Shown: piece after piece, positions 52,056 to 61,202 of the stretch
How the letters are laid out: each line of letters begins with the position of its first letter
Position numbering within the stretch: position 1 is the stretch's first letter
Source of the DNA: Ureibacillus composti
GTDB lineage: Bacteria > Bacillota > Bacilli > Bacillales_A > Planococcaceae
NCBI GenBank assembly: GCA_030348875.1
Contig: JAUCEP010000002.1
Span: forward strand, 2,001,001-2,065,000
Length of the DNA stretch: 64,000 nucleotides
Direction: 5' to 3'
Notes under the pieces: generated by a model
What the model was told of the DNA's origin: nothing
The model's database searches: none
What the model saw: only the letters and a program-made list of their open reading frames with translations
Position numbers and translations under genes: made by a program

Positions 52056-53114
52056 ATGAATAAAATTAACTTGGCTGTATTACCTGGAGATGGAATTGGA
52101 AAAGAAGTCATGCCAGAAAGTTTACGTGTACTAGATCTTTTAGCAGAAATCCATGGAGGACTAAAAATTGAGCGTACAATTTATCCATGGAACTGTGACG
52201 ATTATGAAGAGCACGGAAAAATGATGCCAGATAACGGTTACGAACAATTACGAAACCATGACGCTATCTTTTTAGGCGCAATGGGTGACCCGTCACGTGT
52301 TCCAGATCATATTGCATTATGGGGTACAGTGATTAACCTTCGTCGCGAGTTTGAACAAGTTATTAATTTACGTCCAGTCAAGAGCTTAAAAGGTGTTCAA
52401 TCACCTTTACGAAGTGACAAAGAATTTGATTTTGTCGTCGTTCGTGAAAATAGCGAAGGGGAATATAGTCAAGTTGGTGGATTAATTCATCAAGATGCTG
52501 ATGAAATAGCTATTCAAACGAATGTGTTCACAAGAAAAGGAACAGAACGCGCCATCAATTTCGCTTTTGAATTGGCAAAAACTCGAAACAAAAAGTTAAC
52601 TAGTGCGACAAAATCAAATGGTTTATATCATAGTATGCCATTCTGGAACCGTGTGTTTGAAGAAGAAGCAAAAAAATATGAAGACATTCAAACAGAACTA
52701 ATCCATATTGATGCTTTAAGTGCTTTTTTAGTCACAAAACCTCAAAGTTTTGATGTCATCGTAGCAAGTAACTTGTTCGGTGATATCCTAACAGACCTCG
52801 GTGCTGCAATTATGGGAAGTATTGGCATCGCGCCTGCTGCAAATTTAAACATTAACGGAAAATATCCATCGATGTTTGAGCCAGTTCATGGTTCTGCACC
52901 TGATATTTATGGTAAAAACATTGCAAATCCAGTAGGTCAGCTTTGGACAGGAAAACTATTGTTAGAGCATTTCGGATACCAGGAGCTAGGTGAATTGTTA
53001 CTATCAACGATTGAGGAACTACTAGTAGAAGGAGTTAAGACGCCTGATTTAGGTGGTACCTATAGCACAACTGAATTCACAGATACATTACTTGAAAGGC
53101 TTGCACAAAAATGA
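52056..53114 (+). CDS. Tartrate/D-malate dehydrogenase-like decarboxylating dehydrogenase
   Basis: 352 residues of the isocitrate/isopropylmalate dehydrogenase family. VLPGDGIGKEVMPE at the start, RREFEQVINLRPVKSL, VVRENSEGEYS, and the FEPVHGSAPDIYGKNIANP segment. The Asn/Glu pattern of VVRENSEGEY resembles TtuC/DmlA (tartrate, D-malate) rather than LeuB. Uses NAD and Mg or Mn. ATG 52056 follows AGGGAGAG. The stop overlaps the next start. Confidence 0.87.
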   Translation: MNKINLAVLPGDGIGKEVMPESLRVLDLLAEIHGGLKIERTIYPWNCDDYEEHGKMMPDNGYEQLRNHDAIFLGAMGDPSRVPDHIALWGTVINLRREFEQVINLRPVKSLKGVQSPLRSDKEFDFVVVRENSEGEYSQVGGLIHQDADEIAIQTNVFTRKGTERAINFAFELAKTRNKKLTSATKSNGLYHSMPFWNRVFEEEAKKYEDIQTELIHIDALSAFLVTKPQSFDVIVASNLFGDILTDLGAAIMGSIGIAPAANLNINGKYPSMFEPVHGSAPDIYGKNIANPVGQLWTGKLLLEHFGYQELGELLLSTIEELLVEGVKTPDLGGTYSTTEFTDTLLERLAQK

Positions 53115-54376
53115 TAGAACACCCATCCAATCCAATAACTGAATTAAAGAATTTACGAATGATCCAAATAAAAAATCACTTTGAAGATCGACGAATCGAG
53201 TATATCGAAGAGGCCATCCTTCAACAAATAGCTTCACTAAATTTATCAACTAAAGAATTAAAAGATAAAGAAATTGCTATAACAGTCGGTAGTCGTGGTA
53301 TTCATAATATCAAATTAATCATCCAAACAATTATCAATGAATTAAAAGAAAATGGGGCTAAACCGTTTATTATACCAGCGATGGGTAGTCACGGTGGAGC
53401 AACAGCAGAGGGGCAATTAGAGGTGTTGGAAAGTCTCGGCTTTACTGAAGAAAGCTGTGGTGTTCCAATACGCTCTTCCATGGAAGTTGTCGAGCTCGGT
53501 ACAACGAACGAAGGAGTACCAGTATTCATGGATAAAATTGCGTATGAAAGCGATGGCATTATTATTGTGAATCGGGTAAAGAAGCATACAGATTTCACTT
53601 CGAATTATGAGAGTGGTTTATGTAAAATGTCTACTATTGGCCTTGGCAATCACAAAATGGCACAAACGATGCACTCTTATGGTGTAAAGGGATTACGAGA
53701 TCATATTAAACAATGTGCAAAAGTCGTATTTGATTCTGGAAAAATCCTGTTTGGAATCGCAATTGTAGAAGATTCCTATGACCATACTGCAATAATTGAA
53801 GCAATGCCTGCAAATGAAATATTAAAACGGGAACCGAAATTGCTAGAGCTAGCAAATGATCTTTTGCCGAAGCTACCAATCAATGAAATCGATATTTTAA
53901 TTGTGGAACAAATTGGGAAAAACTTTAGTGGAACGGGTATGGACACAAATGTCATTGGAAGAATCAATATTGTTGGAGAAACGGATCCACCAAACCCCAA
54001 TATCCGCTTTATTATCGTCGATGATTTATCTGAAGCTTCACATGGCAATGCATTAGGCATAGGATTAGCAGATTTCACGACGGAAAAATTATATAAAAAA
54101 ATCGATTTGCAAAAAATGAATGAAAATACCATTACTACTACATTTCTAAAGAGGGCCTTTATTCCAATGGTATTAAAAGATGTACACGAAGCAATGAAAG
54201 TTTCTACGAATCTATTACAAGTTTCTGATTTAAATAGTCTTAAAATCATTAAGATTAAGAATACACTTAATTTGGAGGATCTTTGGGTATCGCCAAAAGT
54301 ACTTGAAGAGATGTCAGGTAAAGCGTTATTTGAGGTCATTTCCGAAGGTTCTTATACAGAGTGCTTCAATGAATAG
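53111..54376 (+). CDS. LarA-like nickel-dependent racemase/epimerase family protein (DUF2088)
   Basis: 421 residues. Family landmarks: AITVGSRGIHNI, IPAMGSHGGATAEGQ, VNRVKKHTDFTSNYESGLCKM and GLGNHKMAQTMH, which hold the His and Lys residues that bind the nickel-pincer cofactor and substrate in LarA. The family includes racemases and epimerases for lactate, malate and other 2-hydroxy acids. The cofactor genes larB, larC and larE are not in this window. Here it probably converts a hydroxy acid to the isomer used by the neighbouring dehydrogenase. Confidence 0.8.
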   Translation: MIEHPSNPITELKNLRMIQIKNHFEDRRIEYIEEAILQQIASLNLSTKELKDKEIAITVGSRGIHNIKLIIQTIINELKENGAKPFIIPAMGSHGGATAEGQLEVLESLGFTEESCGVPIRSSMEVVELGTTNEGVPVFMDKIAYESDGIIIVNRVKKHTDFTSNYESGLCKMSTIGLGNHKMAQTMHSYGVKGLRDHIKQCAKVVFDSGKILFGIAIVEDSYDHTAIIEAMPANEILKREPKLLELANDLLPKLPINEIDILIVEQIGKNFSGTGMDTNVIGRINIVGETDPPNPNIRFIIVDDLSEASHGNALGIGLADFTTEKLYKKIDLQKMNENTITTTFLKRAFIPMVLKDVHEAMKVSTNLLQVSDLNSLKIIKIKNTLNLEDLWVSPKVLEEMSGKALFEVISEGSYTECFNE

Positions 54377-54400
54377 GTTTATTAGAAAGGATTTGATGAT

Positions 54401-55837
54401 TTGATAAAAACAACAAGCAAATTAATAGGTAACTTAATTAATGGTGAATGGGTTCATTCCAATGAAACATTTGAAGTGCTGAATAAATGCACACAAGAAG
54501 TGATAGCAACAGTTGCACATGCAGACGAATCTACAGTAAAAGAAGCGGTAAAAGCTGCACGTGAAGCATTTGAGACAAATCCATTAACTGTTCTGAAACG
54601 CTATGAAATTCTTATGAACGCTGCTTCAATCATTGAAAAACGAAAAGAAGAAATAAGTTTAGCAATTTGTCGCGAAGTAGGAAAACCAATTAAAGAAGCA
54701 CGACAAGAAGTTGAGCGCGGAATTCAAACGTTTATTGCATCAGCTGAAGAAGGGAAACGCATCGTAGGCGAAGGGATGCCAATTGATAGTCAGCCAGGTA
54801 ACGACGGCAAAATGTCTTTTAGTATTCGTGTACCTAAAGGCGTTGTATGTGCCATTACACCGTTCAATTTCCCATTTAACCTAACTGCACATAAAATTGC
54901 ACCTGCGATTGCCGCGGGAAATACAGTTGTACTTAAGCCAGCACAAGCTACACCTATTTCAGCAGCACTTATTGGAGAGGTTTTGTTAGAGGCCGGACTT
55001 CCTGCAGGTTACTTAAACATAGTAAACGGAAAAGGTAGCAAGCTTGGGGATCTGTTAGTAAATAACCCTTCGATTGATTTCTACACGTTTACAGGTAGTC
55101 CAGCTGTAGGGAAGTTTTTAAAAAATAATACAGGAATTAGACATGTCGTGTTAGAACTAGGAAGTAATTCACCTAATATTATTCATAGCGACGTAAAAGA
55201 TTTAGAGGAAGCAATGAATTTATGTATCCGCCGTGGTTTTTCAAATGCTGGGCAAGCTTGTATTTCTGTACAGCGTCTCTACGTACACCAGGAATTATAT
55301 GAGCGAGCTCTTGAAATTTCAAAGAATATCGTTTCCACCATTAATATCGGTAACCCTGAGGTGGAAGAGATTGATATCGGTCCAATGATCAATGAACAAG
55401 AAGCGATTCGAACGGAAAAGTGGGTCCATGAAGCTGTTTTTGAAGGCGCAACAATTATAGCGGGCGGGCGTCGAAATGGTGCTTTCTTTGAACCAACAGT
55501 ACTTGCAAATGTTACATCAAATATGAAAGTGATGTGTGAAGAAGTATTTGCACCAGTTATCTCAATAATACCTTATGAAACTATTGAAGAGGCAATCGCG
55601 TATGCCAATGATTCAAAATATGGATTACAAGCTGGAATTTTCACTGAAAATCTTCGTGTTGCGATGGAGGCTGCAAAAAAGCTTCAATTTGGAGGAGTTA
55701 ACATCAATGAAGTTTCAACTTATAGAGTAGATATTCTACCTTATGGTGGCGTTAAAGACAGTGGACTTGGTAAAGAAGGACCTAAATATGTAATCGAAGA
55801 AATGACGGATTTAAAATTAATTAATATACATGTCTAA
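54401..55837 (+). CDS. NAD(P)-dependent aldehyde dehydrogenase 2
   Basis: 478 residues. Catalytic Cys in SNAGQACISVQRLYVH, Glu in VVLELGSNSPNII, Asn in TPFNFPF. Same sub-branch as the enzyme at 49601, sharing ELGSN and QACISVQRLYVH. Two paralogues in one cluster suggest two aldehyde steps, or one for each end of a substrate. TTG start after AAAGGA. Confidence 0.9.
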   Translation: MIKTTSKLIGNLINGEWVHSNETFEVLNKCTQEVIATVAHADESTVKEAVKAAREAFETNPLTVLKRYEILMNAASIIEKRKEEISLAICREVGKPIKEARQEVERGIQTFIASAEEGKRIVGEGMPIDSQPGNDGKMSFSIRVPKGVVCAITPFNFPFNLTAHKIAPAIAAGNTVVLKPAQATPISAALIGEVLLEAGLPAGYLNIVNGKGSKLGDLLVNNPSIDFYTFTGSPAVGKFLKNNTGIRHVVLELGSNSPNIIHSDVKDLEEAMNLCIRRGFSNAGQACISVQRLYVHQELYERALEISKNIVSTINIGNPEVEEIDIGPMINEQEAIRTEKWVHEAVFEGATIIAGGRRNGAFFEPTVLANVTSNMKVMCEEVFAPVISIIPYETIEEAIAYANDSKYGLQAGIFTENLRVAMEAAKKLQFGGVNINEVSTYRVDILPYGGVKDSGLGKEGPKYVIEEMTDLKLINIHV

Positions 55838-55854
55838 AAAAGTGGGGTATTCAA

Positions 55855-57063
55855 ATGACGAGAAAAACGTGGGAATTTTTCGGTTCACATCAAATTGTTT
55901 TTGGTAGTGGTGCTGTCGGACAGTTGCCAGAGATTTTAAATAAATATCAGTATCAAAAAGTATTAGTCATCACGGACCGTGGCATTGCGGGCACGCCAAT
56001 TTTACCGAAAGTCATCAGTACATTAAATAATGGAGAATTTGATGTAAAAGTTTTCGATCAAGCGATGCCGGAACCAACATTAACATCCGTTCTAGATGCT
56101 TACCAGCAATTAAAAGAGGTTGACGATCTAGATGTTATCATCGGTTTAGGTGGAGGAAGTTCAATCGATTTTGCTAAAATCATCTCTCTTTTAATTAAAT
56201 ACGGTGGTTCACCAAGAGATTATTACAATGGTAAGACGGCCGTACCAGGAGATGTGATTCCACTTATTGCGATCCCTACAACTGCTGGTACTGGTTCAGA
56301 GGTAACAACAGTAGCTGTCATAAATGATGAAGAATTAAAATTAAAAGTTGGACTGTCGGATATCCATTTACGACCAAAAATTGCATTATTAGATTCTGAG
56401 CTTACTTTAGGATTACCTTCTTACGTAACAGCTTGCTCAGGGATTGATGCTTTAGCTCATGCTATTGAAGCTTACACTGCAAAGCCATTTTATGCATTTA
56501 ATTCTGATGAAAAAGCCGTATTCCAAGGAGCCATTCCAATTGCAGAGCAATTAGCATTAAATGCAATTGAAGTGATAGCTGAGAACTTAGAGTTAGCCGT
56601 ACATCAAGGCTTAAACATTCAAGCACGTGAAAAAATGCTATTAGGTAGTTTATTAGCAGGGATGTCTTTCTCAAACTCTGGAACTGCATTAGCCCATGCT
56701 CTTGCCTATCCAATTGGAGGAAGAACAAAATCTCCACACGGTGAAATTATCGGACTTCTATTACCTTATGTCGTAAAATACAATGCGCGAATGGACGTAC
56801 AAAAAACATCTAAATTATATGACATATTAGTAGGTGGAGAAAAAGAGTTAACAATCGATGAAAAAATTGAAGCTCTTTATGAACGATTGTTAGCATTAGT
56901 TGATCATATTGGAATTCCGACAAATCTAGCGATGATCGGAATTAAAGAACATCAAATAGTGGAAATTATTGAAGAAACAATGCAAATCAATCGTTTAGCT
57001 AGAAATAATCCACGCACTTTAACAAAACAAAGTCTATGCCAATTATTAACAGATGCACTATAA
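55855..57063 (+). CDS. Iron-containing alcohol dehydrogenase
   Basis: 402 residues, group III. Cofactor region GLGGGSSIDFAKI near 100, AIPTTAGTGSEVT near 142, and metal ligands in GIDALAHAIEAY and ALAHALAYPIGGRTKSPHGE. Oxidises a primary alcohol, or reduces an aldehyde, and is expected to feed the aldehyde dehydrogenases. Confidence 0.93.
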   Translation: MTRKTWEFFGSHQIVFGSGAVGQLPEILNKYQYQKVLVITDRGIAGTPILPKVISTLNNGEFDVKVFDQAMPEPTLTSVLDAYQQLKEVDDLDVIIGLGGGSSIDFAKIISLLIKYGGSPRDYYNGKTAVPGDVIPLIAIPTTAGTGSEVTTVAVINDEELKLKVGLSDIHLRPKIALLDSELTLGLPSYVTACSGIDALAHAIEAYTAKPFYAFNSDEKAVFQGAIPIAEQLALNAIEVIAENLELAVHQGLNIQAREKMLLGSLLAGMSFSNSGTALAHALAYPIGGRTKSPHGEIIGLLLPYVVKYNARMDVQKTSKLYDILVGGEKELTIDEKIEALYERLLALVDHIGIPTNLAMIGIKEHQIVEIIEETMQINRLARNNPRTLTKQSLCQLLTDAL

Positions 57064-57110
57064 TGAAATAAAAGTCATGATGAAATGCCTACTGAAGGGG
57101 TTATAAGTAT

Positions 57111-57140
57111 AAGCCTCCATAAAAGTAGGCTTTCTTTTTT
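57111..57140 (+). terminator. Terminator after the alcohol dehydrogenase gene
   Basis: AAGCCT (57111-57116) and AGGCTT (57127-57132) pair, followed by TCTTTTTT. Confidence 0.75.
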
Positions 57141-57166
57141 ACGAAACAAAGGGGGAAAGTGAGCAA

Positions 57167-58153
57167 ATGAAAATCTTAATTACACGTACAATTAAATCGG
57201 CTCTATTAGATAACATACCTAAAGAGTTTGAAGTGGTGATGTGGAAAGAAGAAGACAGTCCGATGCCACGTGCGGAATTATTAAGAGAAATTGAAGATGC
57301 GGATGCTGTATTTACCAATGTTTCAGATCAAATTGACCTTGAAGTTTTTGAACGCGCAAAAAATTTAAAAGTCGTTGGTACGATGGCAGTTGGCTTTGAT
57401 AATATCAATGTTCAAGAAGCAACAAAGCGAGGTATTCTAGTAGGACATACTCCAGATGTCTTATCTGAAGCCGTAGCGGAACTTGCACTTGCTTTAATGT
57501 TTGCAACTGCTAGAAGAGTTGTCGAAGGGATGAACTATATCCAGCAAAATCAGTGGGAAAGCTGGGGGCCTTATTTATTTGCAGGCCAGAAAATATCAGG
57601 AAAGAAATTGGGGATTATCGGAATGGGCCGAATTGGTAAAATTCTTGCTAAAATGGCTCGTGGTATCAATATGGAAGTGCTCTATTCTAACCGAAGACGC
57701 GATGAGCAAACAGAAGCAGAGTTAAATGTTGATTATCGGGATTTAGAAAGTCTTTTAAAAGAATCTGACTATGTTGTTATGTTAGCCCCTGCAACACCTG
57801 AAACATACCACATGCTAGGCTATGAACAATTTGCCTTAATGAAACCAACTAGCATTTTCGTAAATGTTTCCAGAGGCTCCACAGTAAATGAAGACGATCT
57901 CTATAAAATTTTAAGTGAAAAGAAAATCTTTGCTGCTGGCTTGGATGTATTTGAAGTAGAACCAATCAAAAATAATCATCCACTTCTAACTTTAGATAAT
58001 GTTATTGCTGTTCCTCATATAGGAAGTGCTACTGTAGATACGAGAGATAAAATGGTTGAAATAACCCTGAATAATATACTTCGTGGATTAAAAGGAGAAC
58101 GATTACTACATACGGTTAATAAAGAAGTGTATGAATTAAGTACTCGAAAATAA
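57167..58153 (+). CDS. D-isomer-specific 2-hydroxyacid dehydrogenase
   Basis: 328 residues. GMGRIGKILAKMARG binds NAD(P) near 155; catalytic Arg in VNVSRGSTVNEDDL, Glu in GLDVFEVEP, His in VPHIGSAT. The layout is that of glyoxylate/hydroxypyruvate reductases. GGGGGAAAG precedes the ATG. It may form its own transcript, since a terminator lies just upstream. Confidence 0.92.
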   Translation: MKILITRTIKSALLDNIPKEFEVVMWKEEDSPMPRAELLREIEDADAVFTNVSDQIDLEVFERAKNLKVVGTMAVGFDNINVQEATKRGILVGHTPDVLSEAVAELALALMFATARRVVEGMNYIQQNQWESWGPYLFAGQKISGKKLGIIGMGRIGKILAKMARGINMEVLYSNRRRDEQTEAELNVDYRDLESLLKESDYVVMLAPATPETYHMLGYEQFALMKPTSIFVNVSRGSTVNEDDLYKILSEKKIFAAGLDVFEVEPIKNNHPLLTLDNVIAVPHIGSATVDTRDKMVEITLNNILRGLKGERLLHTVNKEVYELSTRK

Positions 58154-58172
58154 CTCCAAACAATGAATAATT

Positions 58173-58214
58173 GGACATGAGCCATTGGTTTAAAATGGCT
58201 TATGTCCTTTTATT
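58173..58214 (+). terminator. Terminator of the 2-hydroxyacid dehydrogenase gene
   Basis: GGACATGAGCCATT (58173-58186) with AATGGCTTATGTCC (58194-58207), followed by TTTTATTTT. Confidence 0.9.
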
Positions 58215-58359
58215 TTACTCGTTGATAACTTCAACCTTGAAATATTCAGTATAATTTTATCTCTAGTAATTAAATAGTTGGGATAAAGAAATATTATAAA
58301 TGCCGACACAAAAACAAGCATTTCAGCATTAAACTAGTAAAACAAAAGGATGATGCGAA

Positions 58360-59169
58360 ATGATAAAGGTTGCTTATGGTGCAGGTCATGGAGGATTCGG
58401 TGTCACCCCAGGCAAACGTTCACCGGATGGAGAATATGAATGGGATTTTAATACTAAAGTCGCAACAGCATTCGCAAACGAACTCGCATTGTTTAAAGGG
58501 GTTATGACGAAACGATTTGATGATCCATCTGGAAAAACAGACGTACCATTAGTTCAACGTACGGACGGAGCAAATAGGTGGGGAGCAAATTATTATATTT
58601 CTTTTCATCATAACGCATTTCAAAGCAGATGGGGCTCTCATTCAGGTGTAGAAACGTGGATTTATACGGATGCTCAAGAGGGCAGTATGGCACTAGCTAA
58701 TGCAATTCATCCTGCAGTTGTAGAAGGGTATGGATTAACCGACCGTGGAATCAAACGAGGAAATTTGCATATTGTTCGAGAGACAACGATGCCAACAATT
58801 TTAATTGAGGGCGGATTTATGGATAGTACAATTGATATTCAAAAACTTCGTAATGACAGTGTACTTAATAATGCGGGGAAATTGATTGCCCGTGCATTAG
58901 CTAATTATGTTGGATTAAAACAAGCCGTCACCATCAAAGAGGAGGTGGAAGACGAATTGGAATTTTACTCACCTACCTTAAAAGAAGTCTATGAATATCG
59001 CTCTATTTCACCAGTTACTGAGGAATTTCTTGTCAAGCAGGCAATAAAAGTATTAGGGTATAATGAAAAGTACTGGCTTGAAAGATTGCAAAAAGGAGAA
59101 GTAAAAGAAGGAGATAAAGCAGCCATTGCTTATGAATTGGCACTATATTATGGGAAAAAAAACTTGTAG
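58360..59169 (+). CDS. N-acetylmuramoyl-L-alanine amidase (Amidase_3)
   Basis: 269 residues. Zinc-amidase core at 1-185: GAGHGG (His), GEYEWDFN (Glu), ISFHHNAF (His) and the catalytic Glu in ILIEGGFMD. There is no signal peptide. Residues about 205-269 (LKEVYEYRSISPVTEEFLVKQ...GDKAAIAYELALYYG) form a separate helical tail, not an SH3 or LysM domain. It is either a mother-cell enzyme for sporulation or a leftover lysin. AAGGA lies nine bases before the ATG. Confidence 0.88.
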   Translation: MIKVAYGAGHGGFGVTPGKRSPDGEYEWDFNTKVATAFANELALFKGVMTKRFDDPSGKTDVPLVQRTDGANRWGANYYISFHHNAFQSRWGSHSGVETWIYTDAQEGSMALANAIHPAVVEGYGLTDRGIKRGNLHIVRETTMPTILIEGGFMDSTIDIQKLRNDSVLNNAGKLIARALANYVGLKQAVTIKEEVEDELEFYSPTLKEVYEYRSISPVTEEFLVKQAIKVLGYNEKYWLERLQKGEVKEGDKAAIAYELALYYGKKNL

Positions 59170-59287
59170 AAAGAGACTACTCCTTTTTTCTTTACAAATA
59201 ATTTACAATTAAATTGTTGAATTCTGTAGAAATAGATTAATAATGATGTATCAAATCATAGATGAGTTAGTTCCGTTATACTAACTC

Positions 59288-59333
59288 AAAAAAGACCGCA
59301 CTACACATCTTTGTGAGTGGGGTCTTTTTTATT
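59288..59333. terminator. Bidirectional terminator, amidase - cupin
   Basis: AAAAGACCGCACT pairs with AGTGGGGTCTTTT with one mismatch, T run on both strands. A second hairpin, GAGTTAG (59264-59270) with CTAACTC (59281-59287), sits just ahead of it. Confidence 0.85.
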
Positions 59334-59377
59334 AGTAAACGGTCATGTTAACTTTAAGAATTCAAATTTCTAGTTAA

Positions 59378-59983
59378 TTAATAATAATAGTGTTGCCAAT
59401 AATAGTTGGGATTGCCATAGCTGACTTGTTGACCTTCAGCCATCTGGGCATCCGCTTTAGTGGGATGAACAGTACCAAAAGGATGATTAGGCGGCGCATA
59501 AATGGAATATAGTTTTAGCGGTGTATTTCCTGTATTTGTTAAGTTATGCCATGTTCCAGCTGGTATAAAGATGGCAGAATCATCTTTAACTTCTCTTGTG
59601 AAATCTAATTGATCTTTACTCTTGCCCATTTGTGTAATTCCTTGCCCTTGTTCAATACGCAAGAATTGATCGACATCGGGATGCATTTCTAAACCGATAT
59701 CTTCTCCAGGATTTAAACTCATTAACGTCACTTGTAAGTGTGTTCCTGTCCATAAAGCAGTACGATACGTATTATTTTGCTTTGATGCCTCATTAATATT
59801 AATGACAAAAGGGTTAGGACCAGCATCTTTTACATTTTCTCTTTCACTTCCAATAGGAAAATTTTGATCAAATTGATTTGGTTGAATTGCGCCATTAGGA
59901 TAAGCTAAGAAATTTGGGTAATTGTAAAACCCATTACCATAATAAGGGTTTTGATAAGGATACCCATTAGAATTATAGTACAA
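59378..59983 (-). CDS. Cupin-domain spore protein
   Basis: 201 residues from TTG 59983. The cupin barrel is central: MSLNPGEDIGLEMHPDVDQFLRIEQGQG (His/Glu metal ligands) and AIFIPAGTWHNLTNTG. Both ends are rich in Tyr, Asn and Pro (MYYNSNGYPYQNPYYGNG and NPNYYWQHYYY), as in coat proteins. A sigma-K-type promoter ends at 60014, so transcription starts at about 60006; the ATGs at 60001/60004 would be almost leaderless, while TTG 59983 has AAGGGA nine bases upstream. The frame continues to 60079 but lacks a site. Confidence 0.78.
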   Translation of the reverse strand: MYYNSNGYPYQNPYYGNGFYNYPNFLAYPNGAIQPNQFDQNFPIGSERENVKDAGPNPFVININEASKQNNTYRTALWTGTHLQVTLMSLNPGEDIGLEMHPDVDQFLRIEQGQGITQMGKSKDQLDFTREVKDDSAIFIPAGTWHNLTNTGNTPLKLYSIYAPPNHPFGTVHPTKADAQMAEGQQVSYGNPNYYWQHYYY

Positions 59984-60013
59984 AATCTTCGTTCCCTTCA
60001 TCATTTTATAAAT

Positions 60014-60040
60014 TATCATATGCAGTGATTTTAGAAATGT
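60014..60040 (-). promoter_or_regulatory. Sigma-K-type promoter of the cupin gene
   Basis: Minus strand: AC (60040-60039), 16-base spacer, CATATGATA (60022-60014), an exact CATAnnnTA match with the same spacing as the mnxE promoter. Confidence 0.7.
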
Positions 60041-60084
60041 CTTAAATATGTAGAACCAAAAATTCCTATGATAATGCACAGAAT

Positions 60085-60115
60085 ATAAAAAGCCGAAAAC
60101 AATGTTCGGCTTTTA
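60085..60115 (-). terminator. Terminator of the CotF-like gene pair
   Basis: AAAAGCCGAA and TTCGGCTTTT form a perfect stem; on the minus strand it is followed by TTTTTATA. Confidence 0.85.
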
Positions 60116-60119
60116 GAAC

Positions 60120-60389
60120 TTAATTATTTTGTTGTTCGGCCATTAATTCGGTTCTTAATTGCTGAACTACCTCTTCTGAAGCAGGAGCAGCTGGTTTATA
60201 ATGTCCCTTTTGAAGTGCATAACTATATAATGTGCGTTGACGAGACTCATCTTGATTTCTCAATTGAATCAACGTCTGTCTTAGTTCTGAATTATTTGTT
60301 TGTGCAATGATATGAGCATAACCTGTTAAGCTTGCATTTAATCCTGCAAGATAATCATTGACCATTTCTTTATCTTGAAACATACTCAT
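60120..60389 (-). CDS. CotF-like spore coat protein
   Basis: 89 residues, helical. DYLAGLNASLTGYAHIIAQTNNSELRQTLIQLRNQDE and the C-terminal YALQKGHYKPAAPA match the second half of CotF-family coat proteins, a four-helix-like fold. GGAGG-type site upstream. Five bases separate it from the partner gene, so they are co-transcribed. Confidence 0.82.
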   Translation of the reverse strand: MSMFQDKEMVNDYLAGLNASLTGYAHIIAQTNNSELRQTLIQLRNQDESRQRTLYSYALQKGHYKPAAPASEEVVQQLRTELMAEQQNN

Positions 60390-60394
60390 CCTCC

Positions 60395-60583
60395 TTAATT
60401 TAAAAATGACATCAAATCTTGTTGGGATTGTTTTGCTGCTTGTGCATCTCTTTCAAGAATAGTTTTTAACTCCGGGTCTGTACAACTTTGCGCAAAGGCT
60501 TCCAATTTTTTTGCTACATTACCATGTCCACCGATTAAACTTCGTAAATGTTCGACTTCTAATTCTGTTAAGTTATAATTCAT
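60395..60583 (-). CDS. Short CotF-like spore protein
   Basis: 62 residues, all helical (LTELEVEHLRSLIGGHGNVAKKLEAFAQSC...LKTILERDAQAAKQSQQDLMSFL), resembling the first half of CotF. Together with the next gene the pair makes one CotF length in two pieces. AAAGGAGGG lies six to eight bases before the ATG. Confidence 0.75.
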   Translation of the reverse strand: MNYNLTELEVEHLRSLIGGHGNVAKKLEAFAQSCTDPELKTILERDAQAAKQSQQDLMSFLN

Positions 60584-60770
60584 AAATATCCCTCCTTTAC
60601 ATTAATAAATTCGCCCTTAAATAAAAAATATATACACTATTTATATTGATATATTAGAACAGTTCGTTTTTAATTAATGGAATAAATAATGACAAAATCA
60701 AGTTACTGTTAAACTTAAAAAAGTATTGCTATAATTGGATTTGTGATTATATATGAAAGAGGTTGAAAAT

Positions 60771-61202
60771 ATGAACGCTTATGATGAGTATATGAGAGGT
60801 ATTGTACAACCAATGCGTCAAGAATTAGTAGATGCAGGGTTTACGGAGTTAACAACAGCAGATGAAGTAAATGAATTTATGGCAACAACAAAAGGAGTTT
60901 CAGTAGTGGTCATCAATTCTGTTTGCGGCTGTGCAGCAGGTTTAGCTCGTCCAGCAGTGCGTGAAGCAATTAGCGAAGTAAAACCAGATCATTTAGTGAC
61001 TGTTTTTGCAGGACAAGACAGAGAAGCTACAGAAGCAATGCGCGGATACTTTGAAGAAGTTCCACCAAGTTCACCTTCGATTGCCGTTTTAAGAGATGGA
61101 CAATTAGAATACTTTATCCCACGTAGCCAAATTGAAGGTTTCCCAATGGAACAAATTCGCGACCACCTAGAGGGCGTTTTAAAACAAGCATGCGGACAAT
61201 AG
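60771..61202 (+). CDS. brxA: Bacilliredoxin BrxA
   Basis: 143 residues. The active site is Cys52-Gly-Cys54 in NSVCGCAAGLARPA, the bacilliredoxin motif; VTVFAGQDREAT and PPSSPSIAVL follow. BrxA removes bacillithiol from protein thiols. The sequence around DEYMRGIVQPMRQEL and FIPRSQIEG is closer to YphP (BrxA) than to YqiW (BrxB). ATG 60771 has GAAAGAGG nine bases upstream; ATG 60753 precedes that site. Confidence 0.93.
   Translation: MNAYDEYMRGIVQPMRQELVDAGFTELTTADEVNEFMATTKGVSVVVINSVCGCAAGLARPAVREAISEVKPDHLVTVFAGQDREATEAMRGYFEEVPPSSPSIAVLRDGQLEYFIPRSQIEGFPMEQIRDHLEGVLKQACGQ

Noticed and set aside
58360-59169. Prophage endolysin
   Set aside because: No holin, tail or other phage gene is nearby, although the enzyme could be a phage relic.
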